Assembly (NCBI GenBank): GCA_036377055.1 | Contig: DASUZD010000078.1 | Coordinates: 1-25,275 of the forward strand | Source: DASUZD01 sp036377055 | GTDB lineage: Bacteria > Actinomycetota > Thermoleophilia > Gaiellales > Gaiellaceae | Direction of reading: 5' to 3' | Length of the DNA stretch: 25,275 nucleotides | Part shown: in pieces, positions 1 to 7,869 of the stretch | Layout: each line of letters starts with the position of its first letter | Position numbering within the stretch: position 1 is the first letter of the stretch | The notes under the pieces: generated by a model | Database searches by the model: none | Told to the model about the DNA's origin: nothing | What the model saw: only the letters and a program-made list of their open reading frames with translations | Position numbers and translations under genes: made by a program

Positions 1-729
1 GCGGCCGCGGAGGTCGTACGTCAGCGCCCAGACCCCGCTCGGGCCGACCGCCACGGCGTCGGGAATGCCCGCGACCGGGATGGTCACGACCGCCCGCGTC
101 CGCTCGTCGATCCGCGCGATCGAGGAGCGGCAGGTCGCCCACACGGCGCCTCGGCCGGTCGCGAGTTGCCCGATCCCGTCGCATGCCCACGAGCTGGAGA
201 CGGCGCCGGAGCTCGCGTCGAAGTGCAGCAGCCGCCCGTGCTCGGTCGAGATCCACGCGCCGGCCGTGTCGGCCGCGCACCAGGCGGGCTCGGCCGGCGG
301 TGTCACGATTCGGTTGGGCCCGTCACCGAGCACGGCGACGCGTCGGCCGCTGCTCCGACCGACGATCGCCCACGCCCGCGAGCCCGAGGCGCAGACGTCG
401 TAGACGCCCTGCCGCGGCAGCCGAAGCGGGGTGACGGCGCGGCGCGTCCTGCCGTCGATCCGCGTCACCGCGCCGCTCCCGTAGCCGTTCTCGACGCTTG
501 CGACCCAGAGCGCACCCGCTCCGGCCGCGATCCGAACTGCGTACGGGTACGGCGTCGCCGGCCGAGCCACGATCCTCCCGCTGACGGGATCGACCGCGAG
601 CAGCCCTTCGTCGCTGACCGTCCACAGCGTCGAGCCGACGGCGACCACCTGCACCGGCACGCCCCCGGCCCGAGCGACGGCCGGGACGAGCAGCACCGCA
701 ACCGCGGCGACGAGGACCAGGACGCGCAC
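1..729 (-). CDS. Secreted beta-propeller protein (Vgb/YncE-like), 3' truncated by window edge
   Basis: The frame is open from a GTG at 729 to the left edge (243 codons) and lies 33 nt behind the cysteine-rich gene, so the two probably form one operon. The in-frame stop of that gene (TAG, 763-765) limits upstream starts, and GTG followed by RVLVLVAAVAVLLVPAVARA makes a typical Sec signal peptide (residues 1-21). The mature part repeats a blade pattern: GALWVAS then VTRIDGRTRR, GAVWATC then IARIDERTR, and GVWALTYD. This Trp-containing pattern with a closing (V/A)xRID is typical of virginiamycin B lyase/YncE/NHL-like propellers. It is probably exported and binding or structural. No lyase residues can be assigned, and the C-terminus lies outside the window. 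Confidence 0.7.
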   Translation of the reverse strand, partial: MRVLVLVAAVAVLLVPAVARAGGVPVQVVAVGSTLWTVSDEGLLAVDPVSGRIVARPATPYPYAVRIAAGAGALWVASVENGYGSGAVTRIDGRTRRAVTPLRLPRQGVYDVCASGSRAWAIVGRSSGRRVAVLGDGPNRIVTPPAEPAWCAADTAGAWISTEHGRLLHFDASSGAVSSSWACDGIGQLATGRGAVWATCRSSIARIDERTRAVVTIPVAGIPDAVAVGPSGVWALTYDLRGR

Positions 730-762
730 GAACGCCCTACGAGAACCGCGGGCGCGGGAGTC

Positions 763-1179
763 CTACGACTTGGCGCTGATCTGCGCGAAGACGCGAAACG
801 TCGGCTGGCCGACCGGGAGCTCGAGGAACTCGGGATTGACGCAGCCGAGCTCGCCGGACCGGCTCTCGTAGCACGCCTCGACCTCCGCGCGGCACATCGG
901 CAGCGGTCGGCGCAGCGCGCGAATCGCCCCGAAGCCTCCATCGCGCGCCTCGGCTGCGACGAGCAGCTCGAGGTCGATCTCGGCGCCGTAGACCTTCTGC
1001 ATGCAGCCGATGAACGTGCGGCCGTGCTCCTCGTACGCATAGAGGAACGGACAGCCTCGCTCGACGCAGGCCGCCGGATAGACGACCTTGTCGCAGCGGA
1101 CCTCGCACTGCCGGCACTCGACTTCGTCCTGGGGACGAAGCGGAAGCTGCGCCGCGGCGGTCCGCGTTTGGGGCTCCAT
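763..1179 (-). CDS. Cysteine-rich conserved-looking protein of unknown function
   Basis: This 138-residue protein starts at ATG 1179. An upstream TTG at 1215 keeps the frame open but lies 5' of a credible promoter (TTGTCA/TATAGG), so I prefer the ATG. It holds nine cysteines in clusters: ECRQCEVRC near the N-terminus, then AACVERGC, IGC, PMC, EAC and LGC. That spacing suggests a metal site, such as zinc or an Fe-S cluster, rather than an exported disulfide protein, because there is no signal peptide. The middle reads as a compact alpha/beta segment (TFIGCMQKVYGAEIDLELL). I do not recognise the family. It precedes the secreted propeller gene in the same direction. Confidence 0.7.
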   Translation of the reverse strand: MEPQTRTAAAQLPLRPQDEVECRQCEVRCDKVVYPAACVERGCPFLYAYEEHGRTFIGCMQKVYGAEIDLELLVAAEARDGGFGAIRALRRPLPMCRAEVEACYESRSGELGCVNPEFLELPVGQPTFRVFAQISAKS

Positions 1180-1197
1180 CACCGCATTGTGGAGGCC

Positions 1198-1225
1198 CCT
1201 ATACCTGCGGCGCAAGACTTGACAA
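1198..1225 (-). promoter_or_regulatory. Sigma70-type promoter for the cysteine-rich gene
   Basis: On the minus strand TTGTCA (1220-1225) is followed by a 16-nt spacer and TATAGG (1198-1203). The ATG at 1179 begins 18 nt further on. This is the best -35/-10 pair in the gap between the HAD gene and the cysteine-rich gene. Confidence 0.45.
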
Positions 1226-1240
1226 GTCGCCTCCGAGAGG

Positions 1241-1978
1241 CTAGGCGCGCGCAGCTGGTCGCGGGTCGAGCCGGCGCACCACGTTCAGCACGTCCATCTG
1301 TGTGAACGCCTGGAAGTCCGGCTCCGGCGCGTCGTCCGCCTCGTCCGCGCGGAACCAGAGCGCCTGCACGGTCGTCATCCCAAGCATGGCCGCCCCGGCG
1401 ACGTCCGCGGCCAGCGAGTCGCCGACGAACACGGCTCGATCGGGCGGGACGCTGAGCGCCTCCAGCGCCCGCTCGAAGATCGCGGGGTGCGGCTTCCGCT
1501 TGCCGACCTCGGACGAGAAGACGGCCACGTCGAGCCGCTCCGCGACGTCGAGCCGCTCGAGGTCGCGGTGCAGCAGCCACGGCGGGTCGAGGGCGTTCGA
1601 GACGAGCCCGAGCCGGAGGCCGCGCGCGCGGAGGGACTCGAGCAGCGCGTGCGTCGTCGCGCCGAGCATCCGCGCCGACCCCCACGCCTCGTGCTCGGCC
1701 TCGAGGAAGCGACCGAGCTCGACGTCCGAGACCTCGACGCCGAAGTGACCGAGCAGCTCGCGGACGAGCCCCGGGTACTCGATCTCCTCGACCGCGCCGG
1801 GCAGCCAGAGGAACGGCAGGTACGTCTCGGTGAAGTGCGCGGCGAGCGCGTCTGCCTCCGGCATCCCGTCGCGGCCGATCGCCGCGAGGCCCGCCCGGTG
1901 GCCGGCTGCGAGAAGCGGCGGCTCCCACGCCCAGCGCATGAGCGTATCGCCCCAGTCGAAAAGGACCGCCTCGACCAC
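1241..1978 (-). CDS. HAD-superfamily hydrolase with DWGDT motif I
   Basis: This 245-residue cytoplasmic phosphatase-like protein starts with GTG. Motif I is FDWGDT (nucleophile D8), motif II is LVSNA (S127), motif III is GKRKPHPAIF (K162) and motif IV is VGDSLAAD (D187, D192). Residues 15-105 form a helical cap, as in the HAD-IA subclass. In the usual motif DxDGT the second Asp is the general acid; here the order is D-W-G-D-T, so Gly occupies that position and Asp follows. Other HAD proteins carry this variant, so loss of activity is not implied. The gene is divergent from the Ca2+/H+ antiporter with only 20 nt between the starts. Substrate unknown. Confidence 0.85.
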   Translation of the reverse strand: MVEAVLFDWGDTLMRWAWEPPLLAAGHRAGLAAIGRDGMPEADALAAHFTETYLPFLWLPGAVEEIEYPGLVRELLGHFGVEVSDVELGRFLEAEHEAWGSARMLGATTHALLESLRARGLRLGLVSNALDPPWLLHRDLERLDVAERLDVAVFSSEVGKRKPHPAIFERALEALSVPPDRAVFVGDSLAADVAGAAMLGMTTVQALWFRADEADDAPEPDFQAFTQMDVLNVVRRLDPRPAARA

Positions 1979-1985
1979 CGCGGAC

Positions 1986-1992
1986 TACGCTA
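1986..1992. promoter_or_regulatory. Symmetric -10 element serving both divergent genes (putative)
   Basis: On the plus strand TACGCT (1986-1991) lies 7 nt before the antiporter GTG. On the minus strand the overlapping TAGCGT (1987-1992) lies 8 nt before the HAD GTG. Both fit TANNNT placed for a leaderless transcript. Neither gene has a Shine-Dalgarno sequence, and the 20-nt gap leaves little room for one. Confidence 0.5.
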
Positions 1993-1998
1993 CCGGCC

Positions 1999-3036
1999 GT
2001 GGGCCGGAAGATCCTCTGGGCGTCGCTCGCCCTCAGCCCGGCCACGTTTGTCGCGGACCTGGCCTTTCACCTCGGGCACACGCCGCTCTTCGTCCTCGCG
2101 GCCGCGTCGCTCGTCCCGCTCGCCTGGCTGATCGGCGAGGCGACCGAGCACGCCGCCGAGCACACCGGCGCGGGCGTCGGCGGCTTCCTAAACGCGAGCT
2201 TCGGCAACGCGCCCGAGCTGATCATCGCCCTTCTCGCGGTCGCGGACGGGCTCCCCGACGTCGTCCGCGGCTCGCTCACGGGAAGCGTCGTCTCGAACAT
2301 CCTGCTCGTCCTCGGCGTCGCGCTCATCGCGAAGGGCGACGGCGAGCTCGACCGCACCTCGCTGCTTCGGCAGCTCGGCCTCGTCGTCGTCGCGGTGCTC
2401 CTGTTCCTGGTTCCGGCCGTGCCCGGCTTCCACGGCGACCCCAACCGGCACTCGCTCGCGGTCCTCGGGATACCCCTCGCGATCGTGCTGCTCGCGATCT
2501 ACGTCTACGCCACCGTCCGCGGGCTGCGCCGCCACCGGCAGATCGACTCCGGATCGGCCGACAGCCGAGGCTGGTCGCTCAAGACCTCACTCGTCGCGCT
2601 CGCGGTCGCGACGGCCGCAACGGCGATCGTGAGCGAGATCCTCGTCCATACGCTCCAGTCCTTCGCCGACGCAGCCGGCTTCTCGGACTTCTTCGTCGCG
2701 ACCGTGATCGTCGCGATCGTCGGCAACGCGGCCGAGCACGGAGGCGCGGTCGTGATCGCACGCCGCGGGAACGTGAAGCTCGCGAGCGAGATTGCCATCT
2801 CGTCGAGCGCGCAGGTCGCGCTGCTCGTGACGGGCGCGGTCGCGCTGCTCTCGTTCGCCGTGACGCCGGCGCTCGCCCTCTCGTTCCGCCCGGTCGAGCT
2901 CGCGGCGATGGGCGGCGCCGCGCTGTTCGTCGGGTTCGTCGTCCTCGACGGGCGCTCCCGGCGCTGGGAGGGGTTCCTGCTCGTCGCCGTCTACTGCGCC
3001 GTCGCCGCGGGCTTCTGGGTCGCCGGAGATCGGTAG
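1999..3036 (+). CDS. cax: Ca2+/H+ antiporter (CaCA superfamily, CAX/ChaA type)
   Basis: This 345-residue inner-membrane exchanger starts with GTG. It carries both inverted-repeat signatures of the CaCA superfamily: alpha-1 GNAPELI at residues 69-75, preceded by GEATEHAAEHTGAGVGG, and alpha-2 GNAAEHGGA at 242-250, followed by the EIAISSSAQVAL helix. About ten to eleven hydrophobic helices are visible, with a short charged loop near 178-194 separating the two halves. The family exports cytosolic Ca2+ using the proton gradient. Length and motifs are normal. The start has no Shine-Dalgarno sequence but has TACGCT 7 nt upstream. The ABC transporter gene begins 10 nt after its stop. Confidence 0.93.
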   Translation: MGRKILWASLALSPATFVADLAFHLGHTPLFVLAAASLVPLAWLIGEATEHAAEHTGAGVGGFLNASFGNAPELIIALLAVADGLPDVVRGSLTGSVVSNILLVLGVALIAKGDGELDRTSLLRQLGLVVVAVLLFLVPAVPGFHGDPNRHSLAVLGIPLAIVLLAIYVYATVRGLRRHRQIDSGSADSRGWSLKTSLVALAVATAATAIVSEILVHTLQSFADAAGFSDFFVATVIVAIVGNAAEHGGAVVIARRGNVKLASEIAISSSAQVALLVTGAVALLSFAVTPALALSFRPVELAAMGGAALFVGFVVLDGRSRRWEGFLLVAVYCAVAAGFWVAGDR

Positions 3037-3039
3037 CCT
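3034..3039 (+). promoter_or_regulatory. Putative leaderless -10 element overlapping the antiporter stop codon
   Basis: TAGCCT contains the TAG stop of the antiporter and is followed by 7 nt and the GTG of the ABC ATPase. The only SD-like string (GGAG, 3042-3045) is 1 nt from the GTG, too close to act. Read-through from the antiporter gene is also possible. Confidence 0.4.
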
Positions 3040-3046
3040 GCGGAGC

Positions 3047-3799
3047 GTGACCGAGACCCCGTCCACGAGCGACGGCACGGTCGTCGCCGCTCGCGACGTC
3101 GCGCGTCGCTACGGCGAGGGCGCGACCGCCGTCGACGCGCTCCGCGGCGTCTCGCTCGACGTCGAGCGCGGCCGGCTCACGGCCGTGATGGGCCCATCCG
3201 GCTCGGGCAAGTCGACGCTCATGCACATCCTCGCCGGGCTCGACCGGCCCACCTCGGGCGAGGTCTACGTCGACGGCACGTCGCTCGGCCAGCTCGGCGA
3301 CGCGGACCTGACGCGGCTCCGCAGGCGCCACATCGGCTTCGTCTTCCAGTTCTTCAACCTGCTTCCGATGCTCACCGCCGAGGAGAACATCACGCTGCCG
3401 CTCTCGATCGCCGGCCAGAAGCCGGAGCGCGAGTGGTTCACCGGGCTGATCGAGAAGGTGGGGCTGAAGGACCGGCTCGACCACCGGCCGGCCGAGCTCT
3501 CGGGCGGCCAGCAGCAGCGCGTCGCGATCGCGCGCGCGCTCGTCTCGCGCCCGACGGTCGTGTTCGCCGACGAGCCGACCGGCAACCTCGACTCCGCGAC
3601 GAGCGGCGAGATCCTCGCCCTCGTCCGCGACTCCGTCGACTCGTTCGGCCAGACGACGGTGATGGTCACGCACGACGCGAACGCGGCCGCGATCGCCGAC
3701 CGGATCCTGTTCCTCGACGACGGCCGGATCGTCCGCGACCTCGGGCAGGCCAACGCGCACGAGGTGCTCGCCGTGATGGAACAGCTCGCGGGCCGTTGA
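3047..3799 (+). CDS. ABC transporter ATP-binding protein (MacB/LolD-type)
   Basis: This 250-residue ATPase starts with GTG and is complete. It has Walker A GPSGSGKST (49-57), Q-loop Gln101 in FVFQFFNLLP, signature LSGGQ (151-155) followed by QQR, Walker B VVFADEPTGNLD (D175, E176) and switch His209. The FQFFNLLPMLTAEENI stretch and GNLDSATSGEI are typical of the subfamily that pairs with FtsX/MacB-type permeases, which work as mechanotransmission pumps rather than classic importers. Its TGA overlaps the TTG start of the downstream permease, so the two are almost certainly translated together. Substrate unknown; no periplasmic adaptor is present in the window. Confidence 0.95.
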   Translation: MTETPSTSDGTVVAARDVARRYGEGATAVDALRGVSLDVERGRLTAVMGPSGSGKSTLMHILAGLDRPTSGEVYVDGTSLGQLGDADLTRLRRRHIGFVFQFFNLLPMLTAEENITLPLSIAGQKPEREWFTGLIEKVGLKDRLDHRPAELSGGQQQRVAIARALVSRPTVVFADEPTGNLDSATSGEILALVRDSVDSFGQTTVMVTHDANAAAIADRILFLDDGRIVRDLGQANAHEVLAVMEQLAGR

Positions 3800-6357
3800 T
3801 CCGCGTCGCGCTGAGAGGCCTCTCCGGGCGCAAGCTCCGCTCGGCGCTGACGGCGTTCGCGATCGTCCTCGGAGTCGCGATGGTGAGCGGCACCTTCATC
3901 CTCACCGACACGATCAACAAGGGCTTCACGACGATCTTCACGCAGTCGTACAAGAACTCGAGCGCGGTGATCACGGCCCGCTCGGCGATCTCGAGCTCGA
4001 ACTCCGGCGCCGCGCTCACCGGCGGCTTCCCGGCGTCGGTGCTCGACCGGGTCAAGGCGCTTCCGGACGTGAGCGCCGCGGCCGGGTCGATCGCGGACAC
4101 GGCCAAGCTCGTGGGCCGGAACAACAAGACGTTCTCGACGCACGGCGCGCCCGCGATCGCCGTCAGCGTCAACCCCACGGAGCAGCAGTTCAACCCGCTG
4201 ATCCTCGTCGAGGGCAGCTGGCCTGCCACTTCGAGCGAGGTCGCGATCGACAAGGCCGCCGCGGACAAGGAGCACTACAAGGTCGGCGACACGATCGGCG
4301 TGATCGCGCGCGGACCCGAGAAGCCGTTCACCGTCTCCGGCATCGTCAAGTTCGGCACGGTCGCCTCGATCGGGTCGGCGACGATCGCCGTCTTCGACCT
4401 CGCGACCGCGCAACAGCTCTTCGACAAGCAGGACAAGTTCGACGTCGTGCGCGTCGCGGCGAAGGGGAACGTCTCGGAGGAGAAGCTCGCGAGCGAGATC
4501 CGGCCGCTCTTGCCGCCGACCGCGCAGGTGCGGACGGTGGGCGCGCAGGTCAAGCAGGAGACGAAGGACGTGGGCTTCGTCGGGATCATCCAGAAGATCC
4601 TGCTCGGCTTCGGCGGCGTCGCGCTCTTCGTCGGCGCGTTCGTCATCTTCAACACGATCTCGATCACGGTCGCGCAGCGGATGCGCGAGCTGGCGACGCT
4701 GCGGACGATCGGCGCGTCGCGCAGGCAGGTGCTGGCGTCGGTGCTCGCGGAGGCCCTGGTGATCGGCGCGATCGCATCTGTGGCCGGCCTCTTCCTCGGC
4801 TTCGGCCTCGCCGTCGGGCTCGACAAGCTGATGGCGGCGATCGGCATCGACCTGCCGAAGAGCTCGACCGTCTTCGCGACGCGGACGATCGTCGTCAGCG
4901 TGCTCGTCGGCTCGGTGATCACGCTACTCTCGGCCGTCCGGCCGGCAATCCGCGCGACGCGCGTGCCGCCTATCGCCGCCGTCCGCGAGGGAGCCGAGCT
5001 CCCGCCGGGTCGCTTCGCCTTCCTCGGGCCGCCGCTGAAGGCGATCGTCGCCGCGGCCGGGATCGCCCTCCTCCTCTACGGGTTCTTCGTCCACGGGATC
5101 GGCGTCACGCAGCGCCTGCTCGCGATGGGCGTCGGCGCGTTCCTCCTCTTCGTCGGCGTCGCGCTCGTCTCGGCGTGGCTCGTGCGCCCGCTCGCCACGG
5201 TCCTCGGCTGGCCGGCGACGCGGATCGGCGGCAGCGCCGGCCGGCTCGCGCGCGCGAACTCGATCCGGAACCCGGGCCGCACGGCGTCGACCGCCGCGGC
5301 GCTGATGATCGGGATCGCGCTCGTCACGTCGGTCGCCGTCCTCGCCTCCGGGATCCGGAACACGGTCCACGACACGCTGGCGCACACGTTCGTCGGCGAC
5401 TACGCGGTCACGGCGCCGGACGGCTTCACGCCGTTCACGCCGGCGTCGGAGAAGGCGCTCGCCGCCGTGTCCGGGGTGACGGCAGTCTCGGGCGAGCGGG
5501 TCGGCGACGGGCGCGCCTTCGGCAAGACCGTCCAGGTGAGCGGCGTGAACGGCGACGTGGCGAAGGTGATCCGGATCGACTGGATCCACGGGTCGAACTC
5601 GACCCCGGCGCAGCTCGGCGCCGACGGCGCGATCCTCGAGAAGACCTACGCACAGCACCGGCACGTCGGCGTCGGCGACCGCTTCACGCTCCAGGCGCCG
5701 ACGGGAACGAGGCTCGACCTCGTCCTGAAGGGAACCTACGAGGCGCCGAAGGGCCCGCCCGCGTTCGGCACGGTGATCATCGCCCAGCGGACGTTCGACA
5801 AGGTCTATCCCCAGCCGACGAACATCTTCCAGTTCGTGAACATCGAAGGCGGCGCGAACGACGCGAACACGGAGAAGCTGAAGAAGGCGCTCGAGCCGTA
5901 CCCGGACGTCAAGCTCCAGACCGAGAGCCAGTTCCGCAAGAACCAGTCGCGGTTCATCAACCAGCTGCTCGCGCTGCTCTACGTGCTGCTCGCGCTCTCG
6001 GTGATCATCTCGCTGTTCGGGATCGTGAACACGCTCGTCCTGACGGTGTTCGAACGGACGCGCGAGCTCGGGATGCTGCGCGCGGTCGGGATGACCCGGC
6101 GGCAGGTGCGGCGGATGATCCGGCACGAGAGCGTGATCACCGCGCTGATCGGCGCCGCGCTCGGAATTGGGCTCGGGTTCTTCATCGCCTTCCTCGTCAC
6201 GCAGGCGCTGAAGAAGGACGGGATCGGCTTCGCGGTGCCGACGGTCTCGGTGATCGTGTTCGTGATCGCGGCGGTGATCGCCGGTTTGTTCGCCGCGATC
6301 CTCCCGGCACGCCGCGCGTCGCGCCTGAACGTCCTGGCCGCGCTCCAGTACGAGTAG
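3796..6357 (+). CDS. FtsX/MacB-family ABC transporter permease, two-domain
   Basis: The frame is open from 3433, but homology-like sequence begins at the TTG at 3796 (LIRVALRGLSGRKLRSAL), which overlaps the ATPase stop as TTGA, so this start gives 853 residues. A first membrane segment (about residues 17-37) is followed by a large extracytoplasmic domain to about residue 265. A three-helix FtsX block (about 270-385) includes RMRELATLRTIGASRRQVLASVLAE. Two more helices lie near 416-460, then a second extracytoplasmic domain and a second FtsX block from about 722 (RTRELGMLRAVGMTRRQVRRMIRHE). This duplicated architecture is common in actinobacterial exporters of lipids, peptides or lipoproteins. 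No substrate can be deduced. Confidence 0.92.
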   Translation: MIRVALRGLSGRKLRSALTAFAIVLGVAMVSGTFILTDTINKGFTTIFTQSYKNSSAVITARSAISSSNSGAALTGGFPASVLDRVKALPDVSAAAGSIADTAKLVGRNNKTFSTHGAPAIAVSVNPTEQQFNPLILVEGSWPATSSEVAIDKAAADKEHYKVGDTIGVIARGPEKPFTVSGIVKFGTVASIGSATIAVFDLATAQQLFDKQDKFDVVRVAAKGNVSEEKLASEIRPLLPPTAQVRTVGAQVKQETKDVGFVGIIQKILLGFGGVALFVGAFVIFNTISITVAQRMRELATLRTIGASRRQVLASVLAEALVIGAIASVAGLFLGFGLAVGLDKLMAAIGIDLPKSSTVFATRTIVVSVLVGSVITLLSAVRPAIRATRVPPIAAVREGAELPPGRFAFLGPPLKAIVAAAGIALLLYGFFVHGIGVTQRLLAMGVGAFLLFVGVALVSAWLVRPLATVLGWPATRIGGSAGRLARANSIRNPGRTASTAAALMIGIALVTSVAVLASGIRNTVHDTLAHTFVGDYAVTAPDGFTPFTPASEKALAAVSGVTAVSGERVGDGRAFGKTVQVSGVNGDVAKVIRIDWIHGSNSTPAQLGADGAILEKTYAQHRHVGVGDRFTLQAPTGTRLDLVLKGTYEAPKGPPAFGTVIIAQRTFDKVYPQPTNIFQFVNIEGGANDANTEKLKKALEPYPDVKLQTESQFRKNQSRFINQLLALLYVLLALSVIISLFGIVNTLVLTVFERTRELGMLRAVGMTRRQVRRMIRHESVITALIGAALGIGLGFFIAFLVTQALKKDGIGFAVPTVSVIVFVIAAVIAGLFAAILPARRASRLNVLAALQYE

Positions 6358-6396
6358 AGCACGCGCCATGGCCCGAACGGCCGCGCGCCGCAATTC

Positions 6397-6434
6397 GGGG
6401 TCTGACCCCGGTTGTGCGCCGAGCGCGCGCGAAC
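6397..6434 (+). repeat. 38-nt palindrome-bearing repeat, copy A
   Basis: The unit begins with the perfect palindrome GGGGTC-T-GACCCC (6-nt arms, 1-nt centre) and continues through GRTTGTGCGCCGAG and GCGCGCGAAC. It differs from copy B at one base (G versus A at unit position 15). It lies between two convergent genes and resembles intergenic REP-like elements. Confidence 0.8.
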
Positions 6435-6495
6435 CTTCCCCAGCAGCGCGGAAGGAGTCCCGTTCCACGCGGGTTCGGGCCGCCGCGCGAGAACC

Positions 6496-6533
6496 GGGGT
6501 CTGACCCCGATTGTGCGCCGAGCGCGCGCGAAC
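6496..6533 (+). repeat. 38-nt palindrome-bearing repeat, copy B
   Basis: This second direct copy lies 99 nt from copy A and ends 1 nt before the stop codon of the serine hydrolase on the other strand. The region between the copies holds no gene that I can support. The palindromes might also help end transcription from either side. Confidence 0.8.
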
Positions 6534-6534
6534 G

Positions 6535-7869
6535 TCACACAGGCGGACCGTCCGCGGCGGACGAGCCGAACGGCCGCGGGTCACGCGTGAACGGATACGT
6601 CGCCCAGTAGAGCTTCGCGACCGAGCCGTCCGGCTCACGGACGAGCTCGAGCCACTCGCCGCGCTCGCGGCCGCTCACCGTGCGGAAGCGGTCCTCCCCC
6701 GCGGGCTCGAACACCGCCGGCTCGCGCCACTCCGGCGAGCCCGCGAGCCGCGCCTCGAGCCGCCCCTCGCGCCACGAGAAGACGAACTCCGTCCCCTCCG
6801 ACCACCACCGGCCGAGGACCGGCGTGATCTCGGGTGGCGGCGGACCGGCCGGACGCCACGCGGCAGGCGAAGCGCCCTCGATCGCGGCGTCCACGAGCTC
6901 GAACGCGAGCCGCTGCACACTGAAGCCGGACGTCGTGTTCGCGACCACCGCCGCGCCGACCCGCTGCTCGGGCTCGACCGCGAGAACGGAGACGCCGCCG
7001 ATCGCACCGCCGTCGTGGCCCACCAAAACGCGCTCGCCCGCGCGGTAGAGCACCAGCCCGAGCCCCCAGCCGAGCGTCCAGCGCTGCGGCTCGGCCATCG
7101 TCTGGAGCGTCCGCATCTCCGCGGCGCTCGACGCCGCGAGCACAGCTGGATCGGGCTCGACGAGGAACGAGCCCCAGCGCACGAGGTCGCTCGGCGTGCT
7201 CCAGAGGCCGCCGGCGGCGCCGGTCCCGCCCCGGTCCGTGACCGGCTCGGGCATGACCGAGTCGGCGAAGGGATGGACGAGATACCCGCGCGCGGCGGGC
7301 TCTTCGGACCCCCACGTCGTCCGCTCGAGGCCGAGGGGTTCGAGCAGACGCGCGCGAACATAGTCCTCGAACGGAACGCCCGCCCGCCGCGCCACGACCT
7401 CGCCGAGCAGCACGAACGCGAGGTTCGAGTAGTGCCAGGCCAGACCCGGCTCGAGCACGACCGACACGTCGCCGAGCCGGGCGAGCAGCTCGTCGCGTGT
7501 CGGGAACTCGAGCGTCTCCCAGACGCGGTCGCCCGGCACCTCGCGCTGAAGCCCGCCCAGGTGCGCGAGCAGGCGCCGCAGCGACGCCGTGGAAGGGCTC
7601 TCCGGCAGGTGCCGGTCGAGCGGATCGTCGAGCTCCAGAACGCCCGCGTCCCGAAGCTGCATCACGCTCGCCGCGACGAACGACTTCGTGATCGACGCGA
7701 TCGGATACTGCGTCTCGGGCGTCGCCTCGCGCCCCGCCTCGACGTCCGCGAGCCCGACCGCCTCCGCCCAGACGACCTCGCCGCCGCGGACGACTGCCGC
7801 GCTCGCGCTCGGCGCCCGCTGCTCGGCCTGAGCACGGCGCAGGATCTGCGAGAGCTCAGGCGCGGGCAA
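6535..7869 (-). CDS. Serine hydrolase of the class C beta-lactamase/EstB fold
   Basis: This 444-residue protein has the three motifs of the penicillin-binding-protein-like fold: SITK (S59-K62, nucleophile and base), YSN (147-149) and GHDGG (H285-D-G, in place of the KTG box). HxG in the third motif is typical of esterase or peptidase members such as EstB rather than true AmpC. There is no signal peptide, so a cytoplasmic esterase or amidase is more likely than antibiotic resistance. The C-terminal 130 residues form an extra beta-rich domain. The best start is TTG at 7869, which overlaps the end of the threonine aldolase gene by 14 nt, so translation is probably coupled; no ATG is available nearby. 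Confidence 0.85.
   Translation of the reverse strand: MPAPELSQILRRAQAEQRAPSASAAVVRGGEVVWAEAVGLADVEAGREATPETQYPIASITKSFVAASVMQLRDAGVLELDDPLDRHLPESPSTASLRRLLAHLGGLQREVPGDRVWETLEFPTRDELLARLGDVSVVLEPGLAWHYSNLAFVLLGEVVARRAGVPFEDYVRARLLEPLGLERTTWGSEEPAARGYLVHPFADSVMPEPVTDRGGTGAAGGLWSTPSDLVRWGSFLVEPDPAVLAASSAAEMRTLQTMAEPQRWTLGWGLGLVLYRAGERVLVGHDGGAIGGVSVLAVEPEQRVGAAVVANTTSGFSVQRLAFELVDAAIEGASPAAWRPAGPPPPEITPVLGRWWSEGTEFVFSWREGRLEARLAGSPEWREPAVFEPAGEDRFRTVSGRERGEWLELVREPDGSVAKLYWATYPFTRDPRPFGSSAADGPPV

Noticed and set aside
3433..3795. A long N-terminal extension of the FtsX-type permease
   Set aside because: This part is the shadow frame of the ABC ATPase; membrane-protein sequence begins at TTG 3796 beside the ATPase stop.
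6535..7869. Reading the serine hydrolase as a beta-lactam resistance gene
   Set aside because: There is no signal peptide and the third motif is HDG rather than KTG; EstB/peptidase-like relatives share these traits.
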